Below, in pieces: positions 46,944 to 54,882 of a DNA stretch of 64,000 bases; the stretch's first letter is position 1, and each line of letters opens with the position of its first letter. The notes below the pieces were generated by a model. It saw nothing but the letters and a program-made list of their open reading frames with translations, ran no database searches and was not told the DNA's origin. This DNA is from Mesorhizobium sp. B1-1-8 (GTDB lineage: Bacteria > Pseudomonadota > Alphaproteobacteria > Rhizobiales > Rhizobiaceae): NCBI RefSeq assembly GCF_006442795.2, contig NZ_CP083956.1, positions 3,263,501 through 3,327,500 of the forward strand, written 5' to 3'. The translations under genes and the position numbers were made by a program.

Positions 46944-47162
46944 CTACGGCGCCCCAAATCGACGTTGCTTAGCTATGATGCCGTGCGCAGCTTCGCGATG
47001 TTTTTCAAGCCACACCAGCCGCTTAAAAAACGCTTTGCGCCCTTGACTGGTACCGCTGTTCTCGTAGCCCCACAGAGCCTTGGCGATCTGAGCATTCAGT
47101 TGCTCAAGGCTAAGCGCCTCGATCTCTTTATCTGTAGTCGAGACCGGCGAGCGTTTTCCCAT
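46944..47162 (-). CDS. Orphan small protein in the tRNA-splitting insert
   Basis: A 72-residue basic, helical protein: MGKRSPVSTTDKEIEALSLE, then QLNAQIAKALWGYE, and a basic end KRLVWLEKHREAAHGIIAKQ. GAGG lies nine bases before the ATG. No family is recognised; the basic helical profile is compatible with nucleic acid binding, which is only a guess. It lies directly after the 5' half of the tRNA and leads the second orphan gene. Confidence 0.6.
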   Translation of the reverse strand: MGKRSPVSTTDKEIEALSLEQLNAQIAKALWGYENSGTSQGRKAFFKRLVWLEKHREAAHGIIAKQRRFGAP

Positions 47163-47195
47163 CGACAAAGCCTCTTCTCGCAAGGGACGGCGCTT

Positions 47196-47238
47196 GGGGT
47201 TTTAAGTCCCTTGCGTCTACCAATTCCGCCACGTCCGC
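47196..47238 (-). pseudogene. 5' half of a tRNA-Leu(UAA)
   Basis: Reverse strand: GCGGACGTGGCGGAATTGGT, the rest of the D arm, then AAGGGACTTAAAA up to the anticodon loop, where tRNA similarity stops. The following CCCC only partly mimics the expected TCCCT. Just inside the insert, GTCCCTTGCG is the exact reverse complement of CGCAAGGGAC of the tRNA, making a 10-bp inverted repeat around the junction. Confidence 0.9.
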
Positions 47239-47318
47239 AGGCCGCGATTTCAAGCACTTAAGGCGGTTCCGGTCTAGCCCTGCGGGTGGACTTGGCACCG
47301 AATTGGCACCGAATACCC

Positions 47319-47519
47319 TTATTGCTGTTCCGCGCCCGTTCTCATCGCAGCGTCGATCGCCGCTGCCGCGCCTTCGTCCGACTTCTTGAAAAGTTGGGCC
47401 TAGACCGACAGTGTGACCACAGGTGACGCATGCCCTAGGCGGCGGCTAATTGCAACGCCAGCGATCGGAGCGGAGGCGTGGGTGTGTCGAAGTCGTGAAG
47501 GCGACCTGGGGCAGGTTGC
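47319..47519 (-). pseudogene. Decayed tyrosine recombinase (integrase), C-terminal end
   Basis: Reverse strand reads RHTHASAPIAGVAISRRLGH then ASPVVTLSV*AQLFKKSDEG and AAAAIDAAMRTGAEQQ. These are box II of phage-type integrases: the Arg-x-x-His, the LGH, and the position of the catalytic Tyr. That Tyr codon is now TAG (47400-47402). A few codons are missing after HASA, and upstream HDF-type residues appear only after two frame changes. The rest of the gene is gone. It points toward the adjacent tRNA fragment and is probably what is left of the integrase that acted at this tRNA. Confidence 0.85.
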
Positions 47520-47589
47520 GAACGAAACGTGGTTGACGTAACGTTAATCAGCGCAATCATTTCGGATTGTGCAGGGTGAGGGCGTTTCC

Positions 47590-47850
47590 ATGAAACTCGT
47601 TATCTTGGGAGTAGCAATAGTATTGGCCGCCACCGGAGCAGCTGTTGCGAAAGAGAAGAAAAAGGTGGCCACCGCTCAGGCTGCAACCTTGTGTTCTGCA
47701 GCGCATATGAAGGCTGGCAGCAAGCCCACCTCGAAACTGGATTGCAAATCGACAGGCACCGTGGTTGCGCGCCCGTCAAATCAGGCCGCAAATTTCCTGG
47801 ATCATCACTTGGGGTACGACACCGACCCGTGGATCCGACTTGGCTATTGA
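47590..47850 (+). CDS. Small secreted protein
   Basis: An 86-residue protein with a signal peptide (MKLVILGVAIVLAATGAAVA, then KEKKKV). The mature part has two cysteines (TLCSAAHMKAG; KLDCKSTGT) and ends with DPWIRLGY. A GTG seven codons upstream is less likely than the ATG at 47590, which begins the signal peptide. No family is recognised; it may be a periplasmic protein carried near the decayed element. Confidence 0.55.
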   Translation: MKLVILGVAIVLAATGAAVAKEKKKVATAQAATLCSAAHMKAGSKPTSKLDCKSTGTVVARPSNQAANFLDHHLGYDTDPWIRLGY

Positions 47851-48394
47851 CGGCGGCTTCGGCTTCCTCATTCCGCACGCGAAGCGATGGTCCGCTGCCG
47901 ATGGTGGCGGGCTATCGGTAGAACACTGAATATTGGCCGTCGGCCGTGTTTTCGCTGCGCATATTCATTGAGGCTCGAAGCGCCGTTCTATACGGGGTTT
48001 CTGCGTAGACCACCAATCGACTTCGAACTCGACCGGCACGATCTCCGGCGCACCGCTGCAATGGCAAAGGCGCGACTGGAGCGGCTGGGTCTCGCCGCAA
48101 TGCCGGCGGGAAAGCTGTTGTCCTGCGACACCTCGCAATCGGCCCAAACCAACCGGAGATCCTCGGAAAGCGGCGATCGCTTCGCGGTGCTACGGCCGGA
48201 TAGTGGCGTGATCGCGGAATTACGTCTTCCGGAGCGAACGCTAAGTTGGTTCACGCGGCGGACCTGATCCGCCGAGGCCGGCGTCTATCAGGATCCTACC
48301 CCATTCCCCCGCCCCCTGCGGGCGCCGGCCACCCTTCGAAAAGCTTTACGCCAACGACGGCTTAGCTCGCTTCGCCATTACCCGCGGGCAACAC
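47851..48394. other. Intergenic stretch with no called gene
   Basis: About 540 bases. A rightward frame at 47887-48267 and several leftward frames overlap here, but none has a signal peptide, known motif or clear ribosome site. The base composition seems unlike typical coding DNA of the window. It may contain remnants belonging to the neighbouring integrated element. Confidence 0.4.
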
Positions 48395-49060
48395 TCAGAA
48401 TTTATAACTGAAGTTCACGCCCAGCGTGTGCAGCTTGACCTCCTGGTCGCGGTCCGAGAAGTCGTCCGGGGCGTCGAAATGCTCCTTGCCGAAATCGTAG
48501 TAGCGGTACTGCGCACCGACCACGACATTGTCGCTCAGCGCATAATCGACGCCGGCGCCGATCGTCCAGCCGGTGCTGGTGCGTGTTTTGTCGAAGGCGG
48601 TGGCGGCGGCTTGCGAGGTGTCGATACCGGCAAAGGCGACGCCGCCGACGCCGTAGATCAGCCAACGGTCGACAGCAAGACCGGCCTCCGCGTTGACCGA
48701 TCCGAACCACTTTATATCGGTGCCGACCGAGTTTCCGGGCCCAAGCAAGGCGGAGCCGTCGATCGAGGCGTAGTTAAGCTCAGCCCGCGCGCCGATCACT
48801 GCCTGGTTGAATTGCCAGAGGCCGGCGACATGGCCGCCGACGAAGCCGCCTCCGAGCTCGGGCGAAGCGGCGAACGGCCCGCCTTCCGTCCCCGCAATGT
48901 CGGAGGAGCCCCAGCCATAGCCTGCCTGCAGGCCGGCATAGTAACCGGTCCAGTCGAAACCCGGCGCTGTCATCGGCAAGCCGGCGCCCATGTCCGCGGC
49001 CAAGGCCGGCCCGGACAGCAGGACAAGAAAGCCGGCACTGGCGAGCGTCAGACGACGCAT
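48395..49060 (-). CDS. Outer membrane protein, Omp25/Omp31-like
   Basis: A 221-residue eight-stranded beta-barrel protein of the rhizobial/Brucella Omp25-31 family. The signal peptide is RRLTLASAGFLVLLSGPALA; then FDWTGYYAGLQAGYGWGSSD, VGGHVAGLWQF and a C-terminal Phe (VNFSYKF), the usual signal for barrel insertion. It is a structural outer membrane protein. GGAG lies six bases before the ATG at 49060. Confidence 0.92.
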   Translation of the reverse strand: MRRLTLASAGFLVLLSGPALAADMGAGLPMTAPGFDWTGYYAGLQAGYGWGSSDIAGTEGGPFAASPELGGGFVGGHVAGLWQFNQAVIGARAELNYASIDGSALLGPGNSVGTDIKWFGSVNAEAGLAVDRWLIYGVGGVAFAGIDTSQAAATAFDKTRTSTGWTIGAGVDYALSDNVVVGAQYRYYDFGKEHFDAPDDFSDRDQEVKLHTLGVNFSYKF

Positions 49061-49151
49061 CGAGCACTCCGAAATGGCGGTTTCGAAAGACTCTTCGATG
49101 CAACCTAACCTCATCCGCCGCGAAACGGAATTGTATTCCTGCAACAGTGGT

Positions 49152-49364
49152 TTACGTCGGTGGATTGCGGACGCGATCTTCCAGATCGCGCAATTTCTCC
49201 TCGGGCGAGGCCAGCCGGCCGAAAGCGTATTCGGCAAGCACGGAGCCGGCGACGAAGATGGCGATCGGCGCGGGCTATGCCCAGAAGGAAGGCAAGATGA
49301 AGAAGGCCAGGCCGGCGAGGCACGCCGACAGCACAAAAATCACGAACCTGATCATCTGCGCCAT
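49152..49364 (-). pseudogene. Small membrane protein with an in-frame TAG
   Basis: Reverse strand MAQMIRFVIFVLSACLAGLA, FFILPSFWA, then TAG (49275-49277), then PAPIAIFVAGSVLAEYAFGR and LASPEEKLRDLEDRVRNPPT before the true stop. Without the TAG it is a typical 70-residue protein with two membrane helices and a charged tail. Reading frame and hydrophobic pattern continue across the TAG, so one point change has probably split the gene recently. Confidence 0.75.
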
Positions 49365-49382
49365 CGACAATCCTCGTCGCCG

Positions 49383-50234
49383 CTATTTGGCGTCAATGAA
49401 ATCCAGCACCGCCTTGCTGTATTCGTCGGGCGCTTGCAACATGGCGAAATGGCTGGCATTGGGCAGGATGATGAGCTTCGCGCCCGGAATGACGGAGGCC
49501 ATATATTCGGTGTGTTCGCGCTTGATCGCCTCGTCATGGTCGCCGGCAACGATCGCGGTCGGCGTCGTTATCTTGCCGAGCTGTTCCTTGGTCCATGCCG
49601 GCTGCGACTCCCACATGTGGCTGATCTGCGCGACGAAGGCATCGTACTGGTCCGGCGTCTTCGACAGCTTCTTGTAGTCGCGGCCTGAGCGCTCGATGTA
49701 GGCCGCAAAGGTCTTGTTGGTCATGACGCCGGGATCGACGCCATCCGTGGTGACGTTGGCGGCCTGTGCAAACAGCCGGGTCAGACGCTCGGGATGATGA
49801 AGGGCGATGTCGATGCCGATGATACCGCCGTCGCTCCAGCCGACCAGGGCAGTCTTGTCGATCTTGAGGTAGTCGAGCAGCGCCAGATAGTCCGACGCCA
49901 TAAGATCATAGCCGTAAGGCTCATCCGTGCGGGTCGAGCGGCCATGGCCGCGGCTGTCGGCGACGATCACCTTGTGGGTCTTGGACAATGTCGCCACCTG
50001 GCTCGCCCAGATGTCCGCATGGCCGAGGCCGCCATGGATGAGCAGCACCGGGTCGCCTGCGCCAAAAACGGCGTAGTACATCTGAATGCCGTTGACCGGC
50101 GCATAACCGCTCTGCTCGGGCTTCGGCATGGCCGCCGGCTCCGGCAAGGTCCGCCAGCGCTCCTCCGCGACGGCAAGAGATGTCGATGCGATGAACAGGA
50201 TGATGGTGGCGAACGCTTTCCAGTAACGGGTCAT
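49383..50234 (-). CDS. Secreted alpha/beta hydrolase
   Basis: A 283-residue alpha/beta hydrolase with an N-terminal signal peptide (RYWKAFATIILFIASTSLAV). The nucleophile elbow is ALVGWSDGGIIG (Ser in GxSxG), the oxyanion region is VLLIHGGLGHADIW, and the catalytic His is in LPNASHFAML. It probably acts in the periplasm on an ester or lactone. AGGA sits five bases before the ATG at 50234. Divergent from adenine deaminase. Confidence 0.88.
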   Translation of the reverse strand: MTRYWKAFATIILFIASTSLAVAEERWRTLPEPAAMPKPEQSGYAPVNGIQMYYAVFGAGDPVLLIHGGLGHADIWASQVATLSKTHKVIVADSRGHGRSTRTDEPYGYDLMASDYLALLDYLKIDKTALVGWSDGGIIGIDIALHHPERLTRLFAQAANVTTDGVDPGVMTNKTFAAYIERSGRDYKKLSKTPDQYDAFVAQISHMWESQPAWTKEQLGKITTPTAIVAGDHDEAIKREHTEYMASVIPGAKLIILPNASHFAMLQAPDEYSKAVLDFIDAK

Positions 50235-50413
50235 GGCTTCCTCGTACGGTGCGGGTTCGACAATCAGCATCGCCTTTTGCCTGAAATAGTCAACAAACGT
50301 GGCCTTTCGGCGGATGTCGGCAAAGGAAACCCGGCTTCCGGCGGATGCCAGGTAAACGGCTCTGGCTCCGCGCGCCGACATTTGCGAGACTGGCCGCAGC
50401 AAAGGAACCGCCC

Positions 50414-52231
50414 ATGACGCATGCCAAGCCCGCCATCGCCGCAAAACCCAAGCCCTGGACCGAGGTGGCGACGGATCTGGTCGATGTCGCGATGGGGCGC
50501 AAGCCTGCCGACCTCGTCATCCGCAACGGACGCTGGGTCAATGTCCATTCCGGCGAGATCATTGCCGGCACCGACATCGCCATCGCCGCCGGCCGTTTCG
50601 CCTATTGCGGGCCGAACGCCGGCCATGCCATCGGGCCGGGGACCAAGGTGGTCGACGCCGGGGGGCGCTATCTGGTGCCAGGGCTCTGCGACGCGCATAT
50701 GCACGTCGAGAGCGGCATGGTGACGGTGACGGAATTCTGCCGGGCGGTGATCCCGCACGGCACCACCTCGATGTTCATCGATCCGCATGAGATCGCCAAC
50801 GTGCTGGGCTTGCCCGGCGTTCGCCTGATGCATGACGAGGCCGTCGCGATGCCGATCAACGTGCATGTGCAGATGCCGTCCTGCGTGCCCTCGGCGCCGG
50901 GGCTGGAGCACGCCGGCGCGGAGCTTACGGTCGCCGACGTCGCCGAGGCGATGACGTGGGAAAACATCGTCGGGCTCGGCGAGGTGATGAATTTTCCGGG
51001 TGTCGCCGCCAACGATCCGGTGATGTCGGGCGAGATCGCCGCGACGGTGAAGGCTGGCAAGACGGTCGGCGGCCATTACGCCTCGCGCGATCTCGGCCTG
51101 CCGTTCCACGGCTATGTCGCAGGCGGCGCCGAGGACGACCATGAAGGCACGCGCGCCGAAGATGCGATCGCCCGGGTGCGCCAGGGCATGAAGGCAATGC
51201 TGCGGCTGGGCTCGGCCTGGTACGACGTCGCGGCACAGGTCAAGGCGGTGACCGAAAGCGGCATCGATCCGCGCAACTTCATCCTGTGCACCGACGACAG
51301 CCATTCCGGCACGCTGGTGCATGAAGGCCATATGGACCGCGTGGTGCGGCACGCCATAAGGCAGGGCCTGAAGCCGGTGACGGCGATCCAGATGGCGACG
51401 CTCAACACCGCCCAGCATTTTGGGCTGGAGCGCGAGATCGGCTCGATCGCGCCGGGGCGGCTGGCCGATTTGCTGATCGTCTCCGATCTTGCCGAGATGG
51501 AGATCGACGAGGTCTATGGCCGCGGCGTCAGGCTGGCAAAAGGCGGCAAGCTCGACATCGAGATTGCCCCTTACGATTATCCGAAGACGGCGAAGAACAC
51601 CGTCAAGCTCGGCAAGAAGCTCAAGGCCGGCCATTTCGACATTGCCGCGCCGCAAGGCGCCAACGAGGTGCGGGTGCGGGTGATCGGCGTCATCGAGAAC
51701 CAGGCGCCGACGCGCGCGCTGGAGGCCGATCTGCCGGTTGAGGACGGATTGGTCGCTATGGATCGCCGCAACGACGTTTGCCAGATCGCGCTGGTCGAGC
51801 GCCACCGGGGCACAGGCGGCGTCACCAACGCCTTCGTTTCCGGCTTCGGCTATATGGAGGACTGCGCCATGGCCTCGAGCGTGGCGCATGACGCGCACCA
51901 CATCATCGTCGTCGGCACCAACAAGCAGGACATGGCGCTCGCCGTGAACCGGCTGAGTGAGGTGGGCGGCGGTGTGGTGCTTTACTCAAGGGGCAAGGAA
52001 CTGGCGCTGGTCGAGATGCCGATCGCCGGCCTGATGTCGGACGAGCGCGCCGAAATCGTCGCGGCCAAGGCCGAAAAGCTGACGGAAGCGATGCGCAAGG
52101 TCGGCTGCTCGCTGAACAACGCGTATATGCAGCACTCGCTGCTGGCGCTGGTGGTCATTCCGGAGCTCAGGATTTCGGATGTCGGCCTTGTCGATGTGAC
52201 GACGTTCCGGAAGGTCGAGCTATTTGTGTGA
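50414..52231 (+). CDS. ade: Adenine deaminase
   Basis: A 605-residue amidohydrolase of the AdeC type. The metal-binding motif is LVPGLCDAHMHVESGM, followed by IPHGTTSMFIDPHEIANVLG, NFPGV and CTDDSHSGTLVHEGH, all typical of adenine deaminases. It converts adenine to hypoxanthine in purine salvage, which fits the presence of gpt in the same window. The frame upstream is not used; the ATG at 50414 is usual for the family. Confidence 0.93.
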   Translation: MTHAKPAIAAKPKPWTEVATDLVDVAMGRKPADLVIRNGRWVNVHSGEIIAGTDIAIAAGRFAYCGPNAGHAIGPGTKVVDAGGRYLVPGLCDAHMHVESGMVTVTEFCRAVIPHGTTSMFIDPHEIANVLGLPGVRLMHDEAVAMPINVHVQMPSCVPSAPGLEHAGAELTVADVAEAMTWENIVGLGEVMNFPGVAANDPVMSGEIAATVKAGKTVGGHYASRDLGLPFHGYVAGGAEDDHEGTRAEDAIARVRQGMKAMLRLGSAWYDVAAQVKAVTESGIDPRNFILCTDDSHSGTLVHEGHMDRVVRHAIRQGLKPVTAIQMATLNTAQHFGLEREIGSIAPGRLADLLIVSDLAEMEIDEVYGRGVRLAKGGKLDIEIAPYDYPKTAKNTVKLGKKLKAGHFDIAAPQGANEVRVRVIGVIENQAPTRALEADLPVEDGLVAMDRRNDVCQIALVERHRGTGGVTNAFVSGFGYMEDCAMASSVAHDAHHIIVVGTNKQDMALAVNRLSEVGGGVVLYSRGKELALVEMPIAGLMSDERAEIVAAKAEKLTEAMRKVGCSLNNAYMQHSLLALVVIPELRISDVGLVDVTTFRKVELFV

Positions 52232-52246
52232 AGCGTCCGCCGGCTG

Positions 52247-52296
52247 AAGCATGTCTTCTCGCGAAACCGCTGCACAATTTCGGGAGACATGCTTTA
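52247..52296. repeat. Short palindromic intergenic repeat
   Basis: AAGCATGTC at one end and GACATGCTT at the other are perfect complements. The inner part GCGAAACCGCTGCACAATTT is nearly identical to the repeat at 2569-2620. The final bases contain the stop codon (52294-52296) of the leftward lipoprotein hydrolase. Confidence 0.85.
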
Positions 52297-53460
52297 TCCG
52301 CCGGTGGCGATGGCCAGCACCTTGAACGGCGTCGTGATGATGACTTCCGCGGCGGAGCCGACCGCTCTGCCCAGGCCCTGGCCGACATTGTTCAACTGCG
52401 CCGGATTGGGTTCGTCCGACGCAAGGCCGGCTGGCGTGCGCAGCCGGTTGCCCAGCAATTGCACCAGGATCGGGTTGTCGGCGAATTTGGCATGGTTCAG
52501 GCCGCCATCGCCGCCCTTGGCCTGGGTCAGGTCGACAACTGTCACGCCATAATTGGCGAGGTCGGCCGCGTTGCCGTAGTCGCCGACGCGCGGCTTGTCG
52601 CCGGAAATGAAGCTCGACAGTTTCAGCGCCCGGTCATCGCCGGAAAGCAGCACCGCGAACGGTTTGTCGGGCTTGCCGTAGCGGATCATCTGTTTCTTGA
52701 AGATGTCGACGTCGATGTCCGGCGAGGCCAGGATGACATAGCCGATCTTGCCGCCGAGATCGCGATCGCCGGTGATGGCGAGCTGGCGCAGAGCCTCCAT
52801 GGTCAGCCAGGTTCCCATCGAATGGGCGATGATGTCGATGCTCTTGACCTTGGTCCTGGCAAGCATTCTCAACGTCGCCTCGAGGTCGTCGCGGGCGGCG
52901 GTGGCGCTGTCCTTGTCGTAGATGTAGCCGGTCGCCTTGGCGCTCGACGCCCATGAGAACAGCACCGGCGTGCCCGGATATTTCGTATCATGCGCGATCT
53001 GCGTCAGCCGGTAGACGCCGTCGTCGAAGCCGTTGTTGAAGCCGTGCACGAACACCAGGGCGCGATCGCCGCGCATGGAAATATCGGCGCCGACCGCCTT
53101 GGCGAATTGCTGCGCGTCTCCATAGTGGACGACATCGGTGGTGGTGAACTGCTTGGCCGGATTGCTGTCGGCCGACCCGCTGGCGCGTTCGATCGCGCCG
53201 ACCTGATGCACTTTGGGAACGGTGATGTCGACCCGCGCGTAGCTGGCGGTCAGCGAGCGATCGCCGTCGAACACCTGGCGCGGATCCTTGGTCGCCGGCT
53301 TGCGCGTCGTGGCGACGAAGATTTCGTGGGTCGCCGCAATGTCGGAGGCGGGCACGGCAACCGTCGTCCTGTTGAGCAGGTCATGCGCGTTCTGGCCGGC
53401 GCAGCCGGCAAGGGCGAGCGCGAACGCAAGGCCAAGGACGCTCTTCGAACGCTCGATCAC
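52294..53460 (-). CDS. Lipoprotein with DUF900 alpha/beta hydrolase domain
   Basis: A 388-residue protein starting at a GTG (53460), giving a lipoprotein signal peptide with lipobox LAGC (ALALAGCAGQN). Hydrolase features are RALVFVHGFNNGFDDG, IIAHSMGTWLTMEAL (Ser in HSMG, the DUF900 type), then AITGDRDLGGKIGYVILASP with acidic residues. It is close to the neighbouring protein over nearly its whole length, a tandem duplication. It should sit on the inner or outer membrane facing the periplasm. Its substrate is unknown. Confidence 0.85.
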   Translation of the reverse strand: MIERSKSVLGLAFALALAGCAGQNAHDLLNRTTVAVPASDIAATHEIFVATTRKPATKDPRQVFDGDRSLTASYARVDITVPKVHQVGAIERASGSADSNPAKQFTTTDVVHYGDAQQFAKAVGADISMRGDRALVFVHGFNNGFDDGVYRLTQIAHDTKYPGTPVLFSWASSAKATGYIYDKDSATAARDDLEATLRMLARTKVKSIDIIAHSMGTWLTMEALRQLAITGDRDLGGKIGYVILASPDIDVDIFKKQMIRYGKPDKPFAVLLSGDDRALKLSSFISGDKPRVGDYGNAADLANYGVTVVDLTQAKGGDGGLNHAKFADNPILVQLLGNRLRTPAGLASDEPNPAQLNNVGQGLGRAVGSAAEVIITTPFKVLAIATGG

Positions 53461-53577
53461 CCGGGGTCCCCCAAAGGGCGGCAAAATGTTTATAGGCCCT
53501 CTGGACAATCGATAAAGGCATCGACCGGAGCGGTCCAGTTCTAAAGTGTTGCGACGCGGCGATCGCATCCTGCATGG

Positions 53578-54651
53578 TTACTGCCCGAGCAGGCTGATGC
53601 GGTCTGTGACCTCGCGGTCGCTGGCAAAGCCGTCGTCCTCGCGCAGCCGCTGTCCGATCATCTTCACCAGTTCGGGGTTGTCGGCAAACTTGGTGTGATT
53701 GAAGCTGTCGCTGCCCTTGACCTTGGAAAGATCGACGACCGTCACGCCATAAGAGGCGAGGTCGGCGGCGTCCCTGTAATCGCCGACGCGCGGCCGGGCG
53801 CCGGCGATCAGGCCGGAGAGCCGAAGCGCGCGGTCGTCGTCCGAAAGCAAAAGGATGAAGGGCTTGTCCGGCTTGCCGTAGCGGCGCATCTGGCTCTTGA
53901 AGACGTCGACGTCGATGTCCGGCGAAGCCAGCACCACGTCGCCGAGCTTGCCGCCAAGGTCGCGGTCGCCGGTGATAGCGAGCTGGCGCAGCGTCTCCAT
54001 CGTCACCCAGGTTCCCATCGAATGGGCGACGATGTCGATGCGCCGGGCGCCGGTCTGCGCCAGCATCCTCAGCGTCACTTCCAGCTGGTCGCGGGCGGCC
54101 GCGGCGCTTTCCTTGTCATAGACATAGTCGGTGGTCGAGGCGCCGGAAGCCCAGGAAAACAGCACCGGCGTGCCGGGATAGCCGGAATCGTGGACGATCT
54201 GGGTCAGCCGGTAGACGGCATCGTCGAAGCCGGTGTTGTAGCCGTGGACGAAGACCATGACCCTGCCTCCGCGGGCGACGATGTCGGTGTTCAGCGCATT
54301 GGCGAATTTCGGCTGCGTGTCATAGCCGACGACCTCGGAGGCCATGAAGTATTTGGTGGGGTCGTCAGACTTGCCGCGCGAGCGCCGCTCGATCTGGCCG
54401 GTCTGGTGAACCGGCGGAACGGTGACGTTGACGCGCGCGTAATTCAGCGTCGCCGAACGCTCGCCGTCGAAGACCTTGTTCGGGTCGTCTGAGCGCTTGC
54501 GGGTGGTTGTGATGAAGATCGAGTGGTTGCCGGCGATCTCCGTCGCCGGCGCGGGCATGGCGATGCTGCCCAGAATTTCCTGTGTCGGCCGCCCGGCGCA
54601 ACCCGCAACCAAAAGGGCAACGGCAATCATGCAGATCGTCTTCAAATTCAC
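53578..54651 (-). CDS. Lipoprotein with DUF900 alpha/beta hydrolase domain, paralogue
   Basis: A 357-residue paralogue of the preceding protein, also a predicted lipoprotein (lipobox VAGC in AVALLVAGCAGR). The catalytic motifs are kept: VMVFVHGYNTGFDDAVYRL and IVAHSMGTWVTMETLRQL, then DLGGKLGDVVLASPD. It starts at GTG (54651). It lacks the 30-residue C-terminal extension of its neighbour. The 117 bases between the genes allow co-transcription. Confidence 0.85.
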   Translation of the reverse strand: MNLKTICMIAVALLVAGCAGRPTQEILGSIAMPAPATEIAGNHSIFITTTRKRSDDPNKVFDGERSATLNYARVNVTVPPVHQTGQIERRSRGKSDDPTKYFMASEVVGYDTQPKFANALNTDIVARGGRVMVFVHGYNTGFDDAVYRLTQIVHDSGYPGTPVLFSWASGASTTDYVYDKESAAAARDQLEVTLRMLAQTGARRIDIVAHSMGTWVTMETLRQLAITGDRDLGGKLGDVVLASPDIDVDVFKSQMRRYGKPDKPFILLLSDDDRALRLSGLIAGARPRVGDYRDAADLASYGVTVVDLSKVKGSDSFNHTKFADNPELVKMIGQRLREDDGFASDREVTDRISLLGQ

Positions 54652-54882
54652 GTCGAAAAATCCGTTCCGGCCGCAAACGGCCTTCCACCTCCGCGAACCC
54701 TCCCGGACAGGCGAAGTGCGGCAGAAGTAAGTCGTGTCGAGCGGAATCCTGTCAGCGCCCGACGACAGCCGTGGCGCTGTTGCGCGGAAGCCAAAATGGC
54801 GGCCGACGCATCGAGGCGGCTTGCGGTGGCTGCAGACGCTGAATCATGCAATAGGCTTGACGTTCGAACCAACTGATCCCGG

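Larger units (their letters stand above)
46375..47195. mobile_element. Insertion splitting tRNA-Leu(UAA) in the anticodon loop
   Basis: About 820 bases between the two tRNA halves. The sequence GGACTTAAAA occurs at both junctions, as expected for the crossover core of a tyrosine recombinase that uses the anticodon stem-loop. Inside are two small leftward orphan genes and a second complete tRNA-Leu(UAA). No recombinase gene lies inside the insert; a decayed one lies beside it at 47319-47519. The mechanism and the direction of entry are inferred. Confidence 0.65.

Noticed and set aside
46318..47238. A group I intron in tRNA-Leu(UAA), the classical intron host
   Set aside because: The sequence GGACTTAAAA is duplicated at both junctions, which fits recombination, not splicing. 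The insert contains a full tRNA and ORFs, and no P7/P3-type intron core was seen. It cannot be fully excluded by eye.
47887..48267. A 126-codon frame between the small secreted gene and the porin
   Set aside because: No ribosome site, no motif, and overlapping frames of similar length on the other strand.
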